Below are positions 44,898-53,955 of a stretch of DNA of 64,000 nt, piece by piece. The notes under the pieces are model-generated. The model was given only the letters and a program-made list of their open reading frames with translations, did no database searches and was not told the origin of the DNA. This stretch comes from Betaproteobacteria bacterium. GTDB lineage: Bacteria; Pseudomonadota; Gammaproteobacteria; Burkholderiales; Rhodocyclaceae. Position 1 is the first letter of the stretch, and each line of letters begins with the position of its first letter. The stretch spans positions 124,001 through 188,000 of the forward strand of contig WRIU01000003.1 of the NCBI GenBank assembly GCA_009782565.1. Reading direction: 5' to 3'. The translations under genes were made by a program, and so were the position numbers.

Positions 44898-47744
44898 ATG
44901 GACTCAATCCACATTCGCGGTGCCCGTACCCATAACCTGAAGAACATCAGCCTCGACCTGCCGCGCAACCGGCTCACGGTCGTAACCGGCCTGTCTGGTT
45001 CGGGCAAGTCGTCGCTGGCGTTCGACACGCTCTACGCCGAGGGGCAGCGGCGCTACGTGGAATCCCTCTCCGCCTACGCCCGCCAGTTCCTGCAACTGAT
45101 GGAAAAGCCGGATGTCGACCTGATCGAAGGGCTCTCACCGTCCATCGCCATCGAGCAGAAGGCCGCCAGCCACAATCCGCGCTCCACGGTCGGAACCGTC
45201 ACGGAAATCCATGACTACCTGCGCTTGCTCTATGCCCGCGCGGGGACTCCGCACTGCCCCCGTCACCCCGACCGGACGCTGGACGCGCAAAGCGTGACGC
45301 AAATGGTCGATCAGGTATTGGCGTTGCCTGTCGATTCCCGTGTGATGATCCTCGCGCCGGTACTGACAGGCCGGAAAGGCGAGCAGCAGGAATTGCTCGC
45401 CAGCCTCGCGGCGCAGGGTTTCGTGCGCGCGCGGATCGACGGTGCCATTGTCGACCTGGACGAGCCACCGCCGCTGAACAAAAACCGCCGCCACGAGATC
45501 GAGATCGTCATCGACCGCCTGCGTGTGCGCCCCGAACTGCGCGGCAGGTTGGCCGAATCGTTCGAGACGGCGCTTGCGTACAGCGACGGTCGCGCAATCG
45601 CGGTGGAAATGGACGGCGGCAGGGAATACCCGTTTTCGGCCCGCTTTGCCTGCCCGGTGTGCGACTTCGCCCTGCCCGCGCTGGAACCGCGCCTGTTCTC
45701 GTTCAATAACCCGGCGGGCGCATGCCCACGTTGCGACGGCCTCGGGCAAATCGCGTTTTTCGACCCGCAACGGGTCGTCGCCCACCCGGAACTTTCATTA
45801 GCCGCTGGAGCCATCCGGGGTTGGGACAGGCGCAACCAGTTTTATTTCCAGATGATCGAATGCCTGGCCGCGCATTACGGGTTCGATGCCGAGACGCCCT
45901 TCAACGGCCTGCCGAAAAAAGCGCGGGAGGCCGTGCTCCACGGCTCGGGAGATGAGCGCATCGCGTTCCTTTATTTTTCCGACAAGGGGCGCACGGTCAC
46001 GAAATCGCATCCGTTCGAGGGAATCATCCCCAACATGGAGCGGCGTTTCCGCGATACCGACTCGGTACTGGTGCGCGAAGAATTGTTGAAATACCGCGCC
46101 AGCCGCCCCTGCCCGGACTGCGGCGGCGCGCGCCTGACCCCGGCGGCCCGGCATGTGCTGGTTGGGAACCTGTCGCTGCCCAAGGTCGCCGCCCTGCCGC
46201 TGTCGCGCTGCCTGGCATTTTTCAAGGACTTGCAACTCGAAGGGCAACGCGCGCTCATCGCCGACAAAATCGTCCGGGAAATCACCGCGCGCCTAGGGTT
46301 TCTGGACAATGTCGGCCTCGGCTACCTAAGCCTGGAGCGCGCCGCCGACACCCTTTCCGGCGGAGAAGCGCAGCGTATCCGGCTGGCAAGCCAGATCGGA
46401 TCGGGACTCACCGGGGTCATGTACGTGCTCGACGAACCTTCCATCGGCCTGCACCAGCGCGACAATGGCCGCCTGATGGAAACCCTGGGCCGGTTGCGCG
46501 ATCTCGGCAACACGGTGATCGTCGTCGAACACGACGAAGAGGCCATGCGCGCCGCCGACCATCTCGTCGACATGGGCCCTGGCGCGGGCGAAACCGGCGG
46601 AGAGGTCATCGCCAGCGGCACGCCCGAGGCGGTCATCGAGAACCCCGCCTCCGTCACCGGCGCATGGCTCGCAGGGCGACGCAGGATTGCGCTGCCCACG
46701 CGGCGCGTCCCGATGGATGCCGCGCGCCTCATCCGCATCGTCGGCGCGAGCGGCAACAACCTGAAAAGGCTCGACGTCGACATCCCCATCGGGCTTTTCG
46801 TTTGCGTCACCGGCGTTTCAGGTTCGGGCAAATCCACGCTCATCAACGACACCCTGAGCGCGGCAGCCAGCAGCCAACTCAACGGCGCAAATATCGAAGC
46901 CGCGCCGCACAAAGACATCCACGGGCTTGACCTGCTCGACAAGGTGATCTGCGTCGATCAATCCCCAATCGGGCGCACCCCGCGCTCCAACCCCGCCACC
47001 TACACCGGCCTGATGACTCCCATCCGCGAACTTTTCTCCGGCGTACCCGAAGCCAAGGCGCGCGGATATGGGCCGGGGCGTTTCTCGTTCAACGTGAGGG
47101 GGGGGCGCTGCGAAGCCTGCCAGGGCGACGGCATGATCAAGGTGGAAATGCACTTTTTGCCCGACATGTATGTCCCCTGCGACCGTTGCCGGAGCCAGCG
47201 TTACAACGCCGAGACGCTGGAAATCTGTTACAAGGGCCGCAACATTTACGAAGTGCTGGAGATGACCGTCGACCAGGCGCATGACTTTTTCTCCGCCGTG
47301 CCGATCATCGCGCGCAAGCTCGAAACCCTGGCCGATGTCGGACTCGGCTACATCCGCCTCGGCCAGAGCGCCACCACGCTGTCCGGCGGCGAAGCGCAGC
47401 GGGTCAAGCTCGCGCTCGAACTCTCCAAACGCGACACGGGGCGCACGCTCTACATCCTCGACGAGCCGACCACCGGCCTGCATTTCCAGGACATCGAACT
47501 ACTGTTGCGCGTTCTGACCCGTTTGCGCGACAACGGAAACACCATCATCGTCATCGAGCACAATCTCGACGTCATCAAAACGGCAGACTGGATCATCGAC
47601 CTCGGCCCTGAAGGCGGCAACGACGGAGGCACGCTCGTCTGTGCCGGTACACCGGAATCCGTCGCCGCCTGCGCGCAAAGCCATACGGGGCAATATCTGG
47701 CGAAGGCGCTGGAGCGGGCGCAAAGTCCGGATAGATTAGCGTGA
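44898..47744 (+). CDS. uvrA: Excinuclease ABC subunit A
   Basis: UvrA is the damage-sensing ATPase dimer of nucleotide excision repair and hands damaged DNA to UvrB. The 948-residue length is normal. It has two ABC modules: Walker [15 protein letters not shown] (about 31-44) and [14 protein letters not shown] (about 638), and two [11 protein letters not shown] signatures. The zinc fingers (CPVCDFALP...[13 protein letters not shown] and [11 protein letters not shown]...[10 protein letters not shown]) are intact. The last 216 bp before the final few codons recur at 49995-50210, so the present C-terminus ([11 protein letters not shown]) may have been swapped in when the downstream islet arrived. 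Confidence 0.99.
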   Translation: MDSIHIRGARTHNLKNISLDLPRNRLTVVTGLSGSGKSSLAFDTLYAEGQRRYVESLSAYARQFLQLMEKPDVDLIEGLSPSIAIEQKAASHNPRSTVGTVTEIHDYLRLLYARAGTPHCPRHPDRTLDAQSVTQMVDQVLALPVDSRVMILAPVLTGRKGEQQELLASLAAQGFVRARIDGAIVDLDEPPPLNKNRRHEIEIVIDRLRVRPELRGRLAESFETALAYSDGRAIAVEMDGGREYPFSARFACPVCDFALPALEPRLFSFNNPAGACPRCDGLGQIAFFDPQRVVAHPELSLAAGAIRGWDRRNQFYFQMIECLAAHYGFDAETPFNGLPKKAREAVLHGSGDERIAFLYFSDKGRTVTKSHPFEGIIPNMERRFRDTDSVLVREELLKYRASRPCPDCGGARLTPAARHVLVGNLSLPKVAALPLSRCLAFFKDLQLEGQRALIADKIVREITARLGFLDNVGLGYLSLERAADTLSGGEAQRIRLASQIGSGLTGVMYVLDEPSIGLHQRDNGRLMETLGRLRDLGNTVIVVEHDEEAMRAADHLVDMGPGAGETGGEVIASGTPEAVIENPASVTGAWLAGRRRIALPTRRVPMDAARLIRIVGASGNNLKRLDVDIPIGLFVCVTGVSGSGKSTLINDTLSAAASSQLNGANIEAAPHKDIHGLDLLDKVICVDQSPIGRTPRSNPATYTGLMTPIRELFSGVPEAKARGYGPGRFSFNVRGGRCEACQGDGMIKVEMHFLPDMYVPCDRCRSQRYNAETLEICYKGRNIYEVLEMTVDQAHDFFSAVPIIARKLETLADVGLGYIRLGQSATTLSGGEAQRVKLALELSKRDTGRTLYILDEPTTGLHFQDIELLLRVLTRLRDNGNTIIVIEHNLDVIKTADWIIDLGPEGGNDGGTLVCAGTPESVAACAQSHTGQYLAKALERAQSPDRLA
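47505..47720 (+). repeat. 216-bp direct repeat, copy 1 (uvrA 3' end)
   Basis: It aligns without gaps to 49995-50210 with about a dozen mismatches by eye, mostly at third codon positions. The two copies frame a 2.3-kb accessory segment. Confidence 0.92.
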
Positions 47745-47764
47745 ATAGATGCTGTAAGGGCAGG

Positions 47765-48019
47765 CTACTCCGGCGGTTTGAGCAAAACCCAAACAGGGAC
47801 ATCCAGCGCCAAAGCCAATCGCTCAATGTTCGAGAGTGAGACGTTCCAGCGCGAGCGCTCTACGGCTGAAACATAGGTACGATCAAGATCGCATTCCAAC
47901 GCCAACCGTTCCTGTGACCAGCCCTTTTTCACTCGTTTTAACCGAACCCAATATGCCAAAACCTCGCGTAAGTTGGCAGGGTCAGGGAGACAGGCGGGAG
48001 GGGAAGGCTTTGCAGACAC
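47765..48019 (-). CDS. XRE-family helix-turn-helix regulator
   Basis: An 84-residue Cro/C1-type DNA-binding protein starting at GTG 48019. The HTH covers about 20-77: VRLKRVKKGWSQERLALECDLDRTYVSAVERSRWNVSLSNIERLALALDVPVWVLL. This compact layout is common among restriction-modification C proteins and autonomous islet regulators. It is the first gene inside the segment bounded by the duplicated uvrA 3' ends and points away from the LprI-domain gene. A consensus -35 starts right at its own start codon, so it may repress the divergent gene, itself, or both. Confidence 0.85.
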   Translation of the reverse strand: MSAKPSPPACLPDPANLREVLAYWVRLKRVKKGWSQERLALECDLDRTYVSAVERSRWNVSLSNIERLALALDVPVWVLLKPPE

Positions 48020-48052
48020 TTGACAATCATCAGCGTCATGCTATGTTTACAT
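48020..48052 (+). promoter_or_regulatory. Promoter of the LprI-domain gene with candidate operator
   Basis: A consensus TTGACA (48020-48025) and TATGTT (48042-48047) are 16 bp apart. The palindrome ATGT-TT-ACAT (48043-48052) overlaps the -10 and is a candidate site for the adjacent XRE regulator. The operator is inference from position and symmetry alone. Confidence 0.45.
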
Positions 48053-48127
48053 CTACGGAGTTTGCTTCAACATTTGTTTTATCACGACACTAAAGCGTAA
48101 TCAGCCTTGGTCACTAAGGAGATTGTG

Positions 48128-49618
48128 ATGGGTAGTAAATACAAGTATTGCAGATTGTCAGGCTATGAGGGAAGTTGTCGCAAGAGTCCAAGCTCAGTTC
48201 ATGAATACATCGAAAATGAAAAAAAGCACGAATTCTGTGAAAAATCAGCTTATTGTTCTACAGTTCGATCAAAAAATACCGGCATGGCAGAAGCGCGAAT
48301 CATAGATTTGCCAAGACTTTTTTTAGAGAAAATATCCAACATCAAAATTCACTCATATTTTAACAATACCATTGTACAAACTGTTTTTCTTGTTATTGTT
48401 TGTACATTTATTGCAGGATGCGGAAAAAATTCATTAATGAAAAATATGGATGGCGAATGGAAAGGAGACTTGTTTTCTGTGACAATTTGGCATGATACGA
48501 AGAACAATAGAGTGTTAATGCGCGCATCAGTTTTTGATAATACAGGCACCAGCAGTTGCAAAATATCAAAACTGGACACTGAAAAATCTTCAGTATACTT
48601 ACTATGTAATGCCGATAAACCAGAAGAAATCACTGTTATCACATATAAAGCGGGAAGTAACAATTTATCCGCTTCTTTGGTGATGACGGATCAGAAAAAC
48701 TCACACACTCTTATAAAAGTACGCGAATTGCTCGATATTGATTATCCAAGTATGCAGCAGGAACTGGCAAGAGGTGAAAATAATGCCCAGATAGAACGAA
48801 TGAAGGGATACAAACCTACATCCCCTGTGTCGGAAGAAAAAACTTTACAATCTTTCATGCAAGACTTTTCTGGGAGATGGAAAAGTGACATGTTGGATGG
48901 GAATCCAGATGGCCTCATCAATGCCTACAATGTACAAGGCAAACCATTAATCGTTGGAGTTGGAATAAAGGAAGAGACTTATATTCCATTTTTTGATGCT
49001 AAATATGACGCGGCAGCGGACATGATCACCGCAAAAGGTCATGATAAAAACACACTGTTTTCATTATCACGTGTATTTAATTCAAATAAAACAGGCGTTC
49101 GTTTCGTGCTGGCTGAAGGGACTTCCAATAAATGGGAACTCTCTTGGGACGGTTCATTTCATGAAAGCGACGTTTCTCCAAAAATCAATCCTTATGACTC
49201 TTCTACCATAAATCAGACGAGCAAATCTGTTCCTTCAGTTGAACAGAAAAACGATTCATACACTCCGACTGAAATAAAATCAGACAATGACTTCAAAACA
49301 TTTGTCCAGCCAACCCCTAGTTTTGACTGCCAAAAAGCGGCAAATTTCGTAGAAAAATCTATTTGCAGTAATCCATTACTTGCCAAGTATGACCGAGCGT
49401 TATCTGAAAATTATTCACATATGAAAGCCGCAAATATTGGAGAAAGTGCACAGCAAGACTTGCGTAAAACCCAAAAAGAATGGCTTGCACAACGGAATGC
49501 TTGCACTACGGAAAACTGCATCATGACCTACTACACCAGCAGACTGAATGCCATGTGCTCATATCCGGTTATCAGCGGAGCTTTTCCGATCTGTCTGACC
49601 GCAGAAGAGATCAAATAA
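48128..49618 (+). CDS. Membrane-anchored protein with C-terminal LprI-like domain
   Basis: The 496-residue protein starts at ATG 48128, seven bases after AGGAG; an in-frame ATG 21 bp earlier is less likely. It begins with a Cys-rich polar segment of about 80 residues (YKYC, GSC, FC, YC), then a hydrophobic helix ending in a lipobox-like CTFIAGCGKNS. An internal ATG near 48284 would turn this into a shorter lipoprotein precursor. Two beta-rich modules follow, both with a G-W-K/S core (MDGEWKGDLFSVTIW and FSGRWKSDMLDGN). The C-terminal 95 residues are an LprI/DUF1311-type domain (FDCQKAANFVEKSICSNPLLAKYDRALSENY...LRKTQKEWLAQRNAC). Base composition is strikingly AT-rich versus the neighbours. 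Some LprI-family proteins inhibit lysozyme. Confidence 0.75.
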   Translation: MGSKYKYCRLSGYEGSCRKSPSSVHEYIENEKKHEFCEKSAYCSTVRSKNTGMAEARIIDLPRLFLEKISNIKIHSYFNNTIVQTVFLVIVCTFIAGCGKNSLMKNMDGEWKGDLFSVTIWHDTKNNRVLMRASVFDNTGTSSCKISKLDTEKSSVYLLCNADKPEEITVITYKAGSNNLSASLVMTDQKNSHTLIKVRELLDIDYPSMQQELARGENNAQIERMKGYKPTSPVSEEKTLQSFMQDFSGRWKSDMLDGNPDGLINAYNVQGKPLIVGVGIKEETYIPFFDAKYDAAADMITAKGHDKNTLFSLSRVFNSNKTGVRFVLAEGTSNKWELSWDGSFHESDVSPKINPYDSSTINQTSKSVPSVEQKNDSYTPTEIKSDNDFKTFVQPTPSFDCQKAANFVEKSICSNPLLAKYDRALSENYSHMKAANIGESAQQDLRKTQKEWLAQRNACTTENCIMTYYTSRLNAMCSYPVISGAFPICLTAEEIK

Positions 49619-49790
49619 TACCTCATCAGGCAAATTTTCCATCAAAGAGAAAATTGGTGACTGGATTGCCGACACTTTCATCTAACTATTGCAGTGCCTA
49701 CACACGGAAGTTCGTGTTCTCGGCGCAGAACTTGGAAGCCCTCAGAGCATGTTCAGAGGGCTTGCCTCTTAACAAAAAAGGAGGAACATC

Positions 49791-49988
49791 GTGAAGAAAA
49801 TCTTAGATTGGTTGAATGGTCTAGTTGGTTCTGTTTGGCTTTGGATATGGTTTGTAGTAAGTACTGTTAACGGCATAATAGCTCATATGCAAGCCGAGTC
49901 GATTATGCACCAGATTTATGCAGAATTACAGATGCTACAAGCATGCATAGTCCTCTGTGCTCTTTACATAGTAAAAGACCGATCCTGA
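49791..49988 (+). CDS. Small two-helix membrane protein
   Basis: This 65-residue protein starts at GTG 49791 behind a very strong AAAAGGAGGA site, which supports it as a real gene. Two hydrophobic stretches are visible (about 12-30, GSVWLWIWFVVSTVNGII, and 45-59, LQACIVLCALYIV) with a short polar link. It is AT-rich like the LprI-domain gene and ends 6 bp before the second uvrA copy begins. No family is recognised. Size and context would fit a phage- or islet-type accessory protein. The 170 bp between it and the LprI-domain gene hold nothing recognisable. Confidence 0.7.
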   Translation: MKKILDWLNGLVGSVWLWIWFVVSTVNGIIAHMQAESIMHQIYAELQMLQACIVLCALYIVKDRS

Positions 49989-49994
49989 CTTTTG

Positions 49995-50228
49995 CTGCGC
50001 GTCCTCACCCGCTTGCGCGACAACGGAAACACCATCATCGTCATCGAGCACAACCTCGACGTCATCAAAACGGCAGACTGGATCATCGACCTCGGTCCTG
50101 AAGGCGGCAACGACGGAGACACGCTCGTCTGTGCCGGCACGCCGGAGTCCGTCGCCGTCTGCGCGCAAAGCCATACGGGGCAATATCTGGCGAAGGCGCT
50201 GGAACGGGCGAAAGGTATTTCTTCGTAA
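49995..50228 (+). pseudogene. Detached uvrA 3'-end fragment (216-bp direct repeat, copy 2)
   Basis: The fragment reads [20 protein letters not shown] and continues as the last ABC-module segment of UvrA, with its own ending LERAKGISS and a stop at 50226-50228. It differs from 47505-47720 at about twelve of 216 positions, only two of which change an amino acid (Gly to Asp, Ala to Val). There is no start codon or ribosome-binding site that would make it a gene. It is most likely the original uvrA end, displaced by an incoming segment that carried a replacement end. Confidence 0.85.
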
Positions 50229-50320
50229 GGATTCTCTGAACAGCCCGAAAATTTTCGGCGTGAAGGTGTTTTGGGGATTGCCCAAGCAGCAAAATGAAAC
50301 CGGTTTGTGGCCTTTTACGT

Positions 50321-50352
50321 GGGGAACAGGGGGTTTCTCCCCCTGATTCCCC
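50321..50352 (-). terminator. Strong hairpin after maoC
   Basis: GGGGAA-AGGGGG and CCCCCT-TTCCCC arms (50321-50333 with 50339-50352) fold with a TTTCT loop. It lies 10 bp beyond the maoC stop codon on the minus strand and could end that transcript. No T-run follows. Confidence 0.45.
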
Positions 50353-50362
50353 CTCTATCAGA

Positions 50363-50800
50363 TCAGCGTTTCGGCAGCAGGATTTGCGCTTCGCCGACAG
50401 TAACTTCGTTATCGCCAACCGTGCAGACGGTAGAAAGCGTTGCGCGCCGTTTATCGGCTTCGAGGGCGGTGACGGTGACGCGAGTAACGACAGTATCGCC
50501 AATCCGTACCGGAGCCTTGAATTTCACCGACTGCGAGAGATAAATCGTACCGGGGCCGGGCAGTTTGGTGCCGATCACGGTCGAGATGTAGGAAACCGAG
50601 AGAATGCCGTGGGCGATACGCCCCTTGAACATGGTGCTGGCAGCAAATTCCTCATCGACGTGCACGGGATTGCTGTCCCCTGAGACCCCGGCAAAAGCAA
50701 GGATGTCGGCTTCGGAAACGGTGCGGGCGATGGATGCGGTCTGACCCACCTTCAGATCTTCAAAATTGTAGAGATAAACTTCAGAAAAATCGCGCGACAT
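50363..50800 (-). CDS. MaoC-like hotdog-fold (R)-enoyl-CoA hydratase
   Basis: A 145-residue single hotdog domain beginning at ATG 50800, with AGGAG 8 nt upstream; the open frame extends further but lacks such a site. The hydratase motif FAGVSGDSNPVHVDEEFA (about 36-53) holds the catalytic Asp and His. AHGILSVSYISTVIG is the hydratase helix. Proteins of this type make (R)-3-hydroxyacyl-CoA, for example for polyhydroxyalkanoate, or hydrate enoyl-CoA in acid catabolism. Neighbours do not decide between these roles. Confidence 0.88.
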   Translation of the reverse strand: MSRDFSEVYLYNFEDLKVGQTASIARTVSEADILAFAGVSGDSNPVHVDEEFAASTMFKGRIAHGILSVSYISTVIGTKLPGPGTIYLSQSVKFKAPVRIGDTVVTRVTVTALEADKRRATLSTVCTVGDNEVTVGEAQILLPKR

Positions 50801-50918
50801 ATTGATGCTCCTCTTGTAGTGTGGTGACTTTTCCAGCGTCGTGCTGGAAAGGCTAAAAGCATAGCGCATCAATGGCGCGGCGGCTACGCCGCGCAAAGCT
50901 TGGGTAAGCCGAGCCGAT

Positions 50919-51227
50919 TTACCCGACGATACGGACGGTGGAACCGCCGATTTCGTACTGCCCTCCGGTAAGCGCGTGGCATCGGGTGACGCGCAGGTGC
51001 GTCACCAGCGGCGGGCGTTCCATCTTGTCGTCTGTGGGGGAAGCAATCACGACTTCAACGACTTCGCCTTCGCTGGGGACGTAGCTGGCGCGTAAGGTCA
51101 TCCCACTCACGCTCAACTCGATACATTCCGCAGAGACTTCTTCGCCTTCGTTTAAGCGAATATGGGCGGAACACCCGATGGGAATGCGACGGTCCAGGCG
51201 GCGGTCTCGCGGGGAAGCGTAATCCAT
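50919..51227 (-). CDS. Small single-domain PilZ protein
   Basis: The 102-residue protein is a stand-alone PilZ domain. RDRRLDRRIPIGCSA holds the RxxxR-type arginines that grip c-di-GMP. CIELSVSGMTL follows in the place of (D/N)xSxxG but with Glu as the acidic residue. A VTHLRVTRCHALTGGQYEIG strand pair closes the barrel. It probably binds c-di-GMP, though the Glu substitution could weaken this. It lies 118 bp upstream of maoC on the same strand. Confidence 0.8.
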   Translation of the reverse strand: MDYASPRDRRLDRRIPIGCSAHIRLNEGEEVSAECIELSVSGMTLRASYVPSEGEVVEVVIASPTDDKMERPPLVTHLRVTRCHALTGGQYEIGGSTVRIVG

Positions 51228-51330
51228 GATCGGCCTCAGGAGTCAGGTTGAAGACAAAAGCCATTGTAGCGTTTGCGTGTCTGCTGACCGTGACCGAGGT
51301 CACAGGGTAGCGACGCTGAACCCACTTCCA

Positions 51331-51364
51331 CCCCTTCGGGACCCCCTCTCCCGCAAGCGGGAGG
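51331..51364. repeat. Palindromic repeat, type B, upstream of the PilZ gene
   Basis: CCCC-TTCG-GG (51331-51340) is followed by CTCCCGC-AA-GCGGGAG (51348-51354 with 51357-51363). The order and spacing of the two hairpins match 6797-6834. The copy lies about 105 bp upstream of the PilZ gene and 120 bp beyond the ychF stop. Confidence 0.65.
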
Positions 51365-51484
51365 AAAGGGATTTTCTCTTCGGTTTTTACCAAGAGTCTT
51401 GGGAAGCAAACATGATAGAGAACATGTCATCTTCTTGAGATCATTTGGAAAAACTGCGAGATCATGAATAGACCGAGAACAGGC

Positions 51485-52576
51485 TCAGACGTTGAACAAA
51501 AAGTTCATCACATCCCCATCCTTCACTACGTAGTCCTTGCCTTCGGCGCGCATCTTGCCCGCTTCTTTCGCGCCCGCTTCGCCCTTGTAGTGGATGAAAT
51601 CCTCGAAGGTGATGGTTTGCGCGCGGATGAAACCGCGCTCGAAATCGGTATGGATGACGCCCGCAGCCTGGGGGGCGGTGTCGCCGACGTGGATCGTCCA
51701 GGCGCGTACTTCCTTTGGCCCCACCGTAAAGTAGGTTTGCAGGCCAAGGAGTTTGTAACCGGCGCGGATCAGGCGGTCCAGGCCGGGTTCGTGAAGATTC
51801 ATGGATTCAAGGAAGTCCATTTTGTCCGCGTCGTCGAGGTCGGCAATCTCGGCTTCGATGGCGGCGCACAGGGCGACGGTTTCCGCGCCCTCGTCGGCCG
51901 CGCGCCGTTGCACGGTTTCGAGATAGGGATTGCCGGTGAATCCGTCTTCGGCCACGTTGGCGGCGTAGAGCACGGGTTTATCGGTGATGAGGCACAGCGG
52001 CTTGATGAGGGCTCGCTCTTCCCTGGCAAGCGCCAGGGCGCGCACCGCGCCACCGGCGTCGAGTTGGGCGAGGCACTTTTCCAGCACGGCAAGTATGGCC
52101 TTGGCTTCCTTGTCGCCCGCTCCGGCAGGGCGCTTGTAGCGGGTAATGGCCTTATCAACGGTCGCCAGATCGGCCAACGCGAGTTCGGTGTCGATGGTTT
52201 CGATGTCCCGTATGGGGTCGATGTTGCCGGAGACGTGCACGACGTTTTCGTCGGCAAAGCAGCGGACGACGTGCACGATGGCGTCGGTTTCGCGGATATT
52301 GGCCAGGAACTGGTTGCCCAGCCCTTCCCCCTTGGACGCGCCCGCAACCAGCCCGGCGATGTCGACGAACTCGACGATGGCGGGCTGGATTTTTTGCGGT
52401 TTGGCAATGTCGGCCAGTTGCGTAAGGCGCGCGTCGGGCACTTCGACGATGCCGACGTTGGGTTCGATGGTGCAGAACGGATAGTTGGCCGCGTCAATCC
52501 CCGCCTTGGTAAGGGCGTTGAAAAGGGTGGATTTTCCAACGTTGGGCAGGCCAACGATGCCGCATTTGAGGCTCAT
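51485..52576 (-). CDS. ychF: Ribosome-binding ATPase YchF (OLA1 family)
   Basis: YchF is an Obg-related P-loop protein that prefers ATP, binds ribosomes and affects oxidative stress tolerance. It has 363 residues. Motifs are G1 [15 protein letters not shown] (about 8-22), [32 protein letters not shown] and the C-terminal TGS-like domain with [39 protein letters not shown]. The start overlaps the pth stop by 4 bp, the classical pth-ychF arrangement. Confidence 0.98.
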   Translation of the reverse strand: MSLKCGIVGLPNVGKSTLFNALTKAGIDAANYPFCTIEPNVGIVEVPDARLTQLADIAKPQKIQPAIVEFVDIAGLVAGASKGEGLGNQFLANIRETDAIVHVVRCFADENVVHVSGNIDPIRDIETIDTELALADLATVDKAITRYKRPAGAGDKEAKAILAVLEKCLAQLDAGGAVRALALAREERALIKPLCLITDKPVLYAANVAEDGFTGNPYLETVQRRAADEGAETVALCAAIEAEIADLDDADKMDFLESMNLHEPGLDRLIRAGYKLLGLQTYFTVGPKEVRAWTIHVGDTAPQAAGVIHTDFERGFIRAQTITFEDFIHYKGEAGAKEAGKMRAEGKDYVVKDGDVMNFLFNV

Positions 52577-53241
52577 GGGGTTTCCTTATTGTCGGCAGAG
52601 CCGGAAATGGGGGCGGGGGTTTCCGGGGATGGAGCCGGTTTCGGGGGCTTGGGACGGGCATTCAGGCGTTGCGCGGCTTTTTCCCAGTCGCCACGCGCCA
52701 ATAAGGGCCAGACGGCCAGCGCGCGGTCGATGGCCTCGAAAATAGAATCCCGCTCTTCCTGCCGAGGGGGCTTGAGAACGTAGTTGGTCACTTCGTTGCG
52801 GTCGCCGGGATGGCCGATGCCGATACGCAAGCGCCAGTAATCCGGAACCCCAAGATGGGCGGTAGCGTCCTTGAGGCCGTTGTGCCCACCGGGGCCGCCG
52901 CCGAATTTGAGGCGCAACTGCCCTGGGGGAAGATCAAGCTCATCGTGGATGACGAGAATTTCATCCGGGAGGATGCGGTAGAAGTGCGCCAGCGCGACAA
53001 TAGACTGCCCGGATCTGTTCATGAAGGTTTGCGGCATGAGCAGCCACGACGGCGGGCGTGATTCTTCGCGCAAGGGGGCGACAAAGCCGTGAAAACGGGA
53101 CTCAAACGAAAAACGCGCGCCCAGATCGTAGGCCAGCCCCTCGCAAAACCAAAACCCGGCGTTGTGCCGGGTTTTGGCATATTCCGCGCCGGGGTTGCCG
53201 AGGCCGACAATGAGCCGGGGAACAGATGCCGCCGTCGCCAT
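52573..53241 (-). CDS. pth: Peptidyl-tRNA hydrolase
   Basis: Pth frees tRNA from peptidyl-tRNA that drops off ribosomes. It has 222 residues from ATG 53241; a TTG start 21 bp upstream would add only seven residues. [24 protein letters not shown] carries the catalytic His, and MNRSGQS and [12 protein letters not shown] are conserved. The last 30 residues are a Pro-rich extension ([19 protein letters not shown]) beyond the usual end. It sits between rplY and ychF, tightly linked to both. Confidence 0.97.
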   Translation of the reverse strand: MATAASVPRLIVGLGNPGAEYAKTRHNAGFWFCEGLAYDLGARFSFESRFHGFVAPLREESRPPSWLLMPQTFMNRSGQSIVALAHFYRILPDEILVIHDELDLPPGQLRLKFGGGPGGHNGLKDATAHLGVPDYWRLRIGIGHPGDRNEVTNYVLKPPRQEERDSIFEAIDRALAVWPLLARGDWEKAAQRLNARPKPPKPAPSPETPAPISGSADNKETP

Positions 53242-53270
53242 TGTTGTTGGATGCCTCGGCAACGCAGCCT

Positions 53271-53894
53271 TCAGGCCGCAGGTTCGGAGCCAGCGGCCTC
53301 TTCGGCAGCAGCATCGGCGGCCGCGTCGAGACGGCTTTGCTGTGCGCTGACAACCACGGGGTCGGTATCGGTGTGATGACCGAGTTCAACGCCTTCGGGT
53401 AGCTTCAGGTGCGAGACGTGCAGCGATTGGCCGGCTTCGAGATTGGCGAGATCGACGGCGATGTACTCGGGCAAGTCCTTGGGCAGGCACTTGACATCGA
53501 GTTCGGTCATAACCTGTGCAATGAGGCAGCCGCCAAGTTTGACCGCCGGGGAAATTTCACCGTTGATGAAGTGCAACGGAACCTTGATGTGCAGCGCCTG
53601 TTCAGCGTCGATGCGCTGGAAGTCGATGTGCAGCGCCTGCATCTTGTACGGATGCCACTGGGTGTCACGCAGAACCACTGTCTCCTTGAGGCCGTCGACT
53701 TCCGCCGTGAGAAGCGTGGAGTGGAAGGCTTCCTTCTTGAGCAGGTGGAAGAGATCGTTGTGGTTCATGACGATAGGGGTGGCGTCCTTGCCGCCCCCAT
53801 AGATGATGCCCGGCAGTTGCCCCGCGCGGCGCAGGCGGCGGCTCGCACTCGATCCCTGCTGTTCGCGGCGGGTAGCTTTGAAAGTAATGCTCAT
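53271..53894 (-). CDS. rplY: 50S ribosomal protein L25/general stress protein Ctc
   Basis: The 207-residue protein is the long, two-domain L25/Ctc form that binds 5S rRNA, unlike the short form of E. coli. The N-terminal domain has SASRRLRRAGQLPGIIYGG, and the C-terminal TL5/Ctc barrel carries VPLHFINGEISPAVKLGG. The Ala-rich tail (LDAAADAAAEEAAGSEPAA) is poorly conserved. It lies between prs and pth in the usual order. Confidence 0.96.
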   Translation of the reverse strand: MSITFKATRREQQGSSASRRLRRAGQLPGIIYGGGKDATPIVMNHNDLFHLLKKEAFHSTLLTAEVDGLKETVVLRDTQWHPYKMQALHIDFQRIDAEQALHIKVPLHFINGEISPAVKLGGCLIAQVMTELDVKCLPKDLPEYIAVDLANLEAGQSLHVSHLKLPEGVELGHHTDTDPVVVSAQQSRLDAAADAAAEEAAGSEPAA

Positions 53895-53955
53895 GTTTTA
53901 CAACTCCTGTAAAAATCCCGCCCGCGACCAGGCGGGGATGAAAAAAACCTTTCGT

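Noticed and set aside
47745-50362. Integrase-borne genomic island at uvrA
   Set aside because: No integrase, excisionase or transposase gene is present, and the 216-bp repeat is far longer than a typical att core. The mechanism is left open.
51464-52783. Long plus-strand open frame over ychF and pth
   Set aside because: Gly/Val/Asp-rich shadow translation of two clear minus-strand genes.
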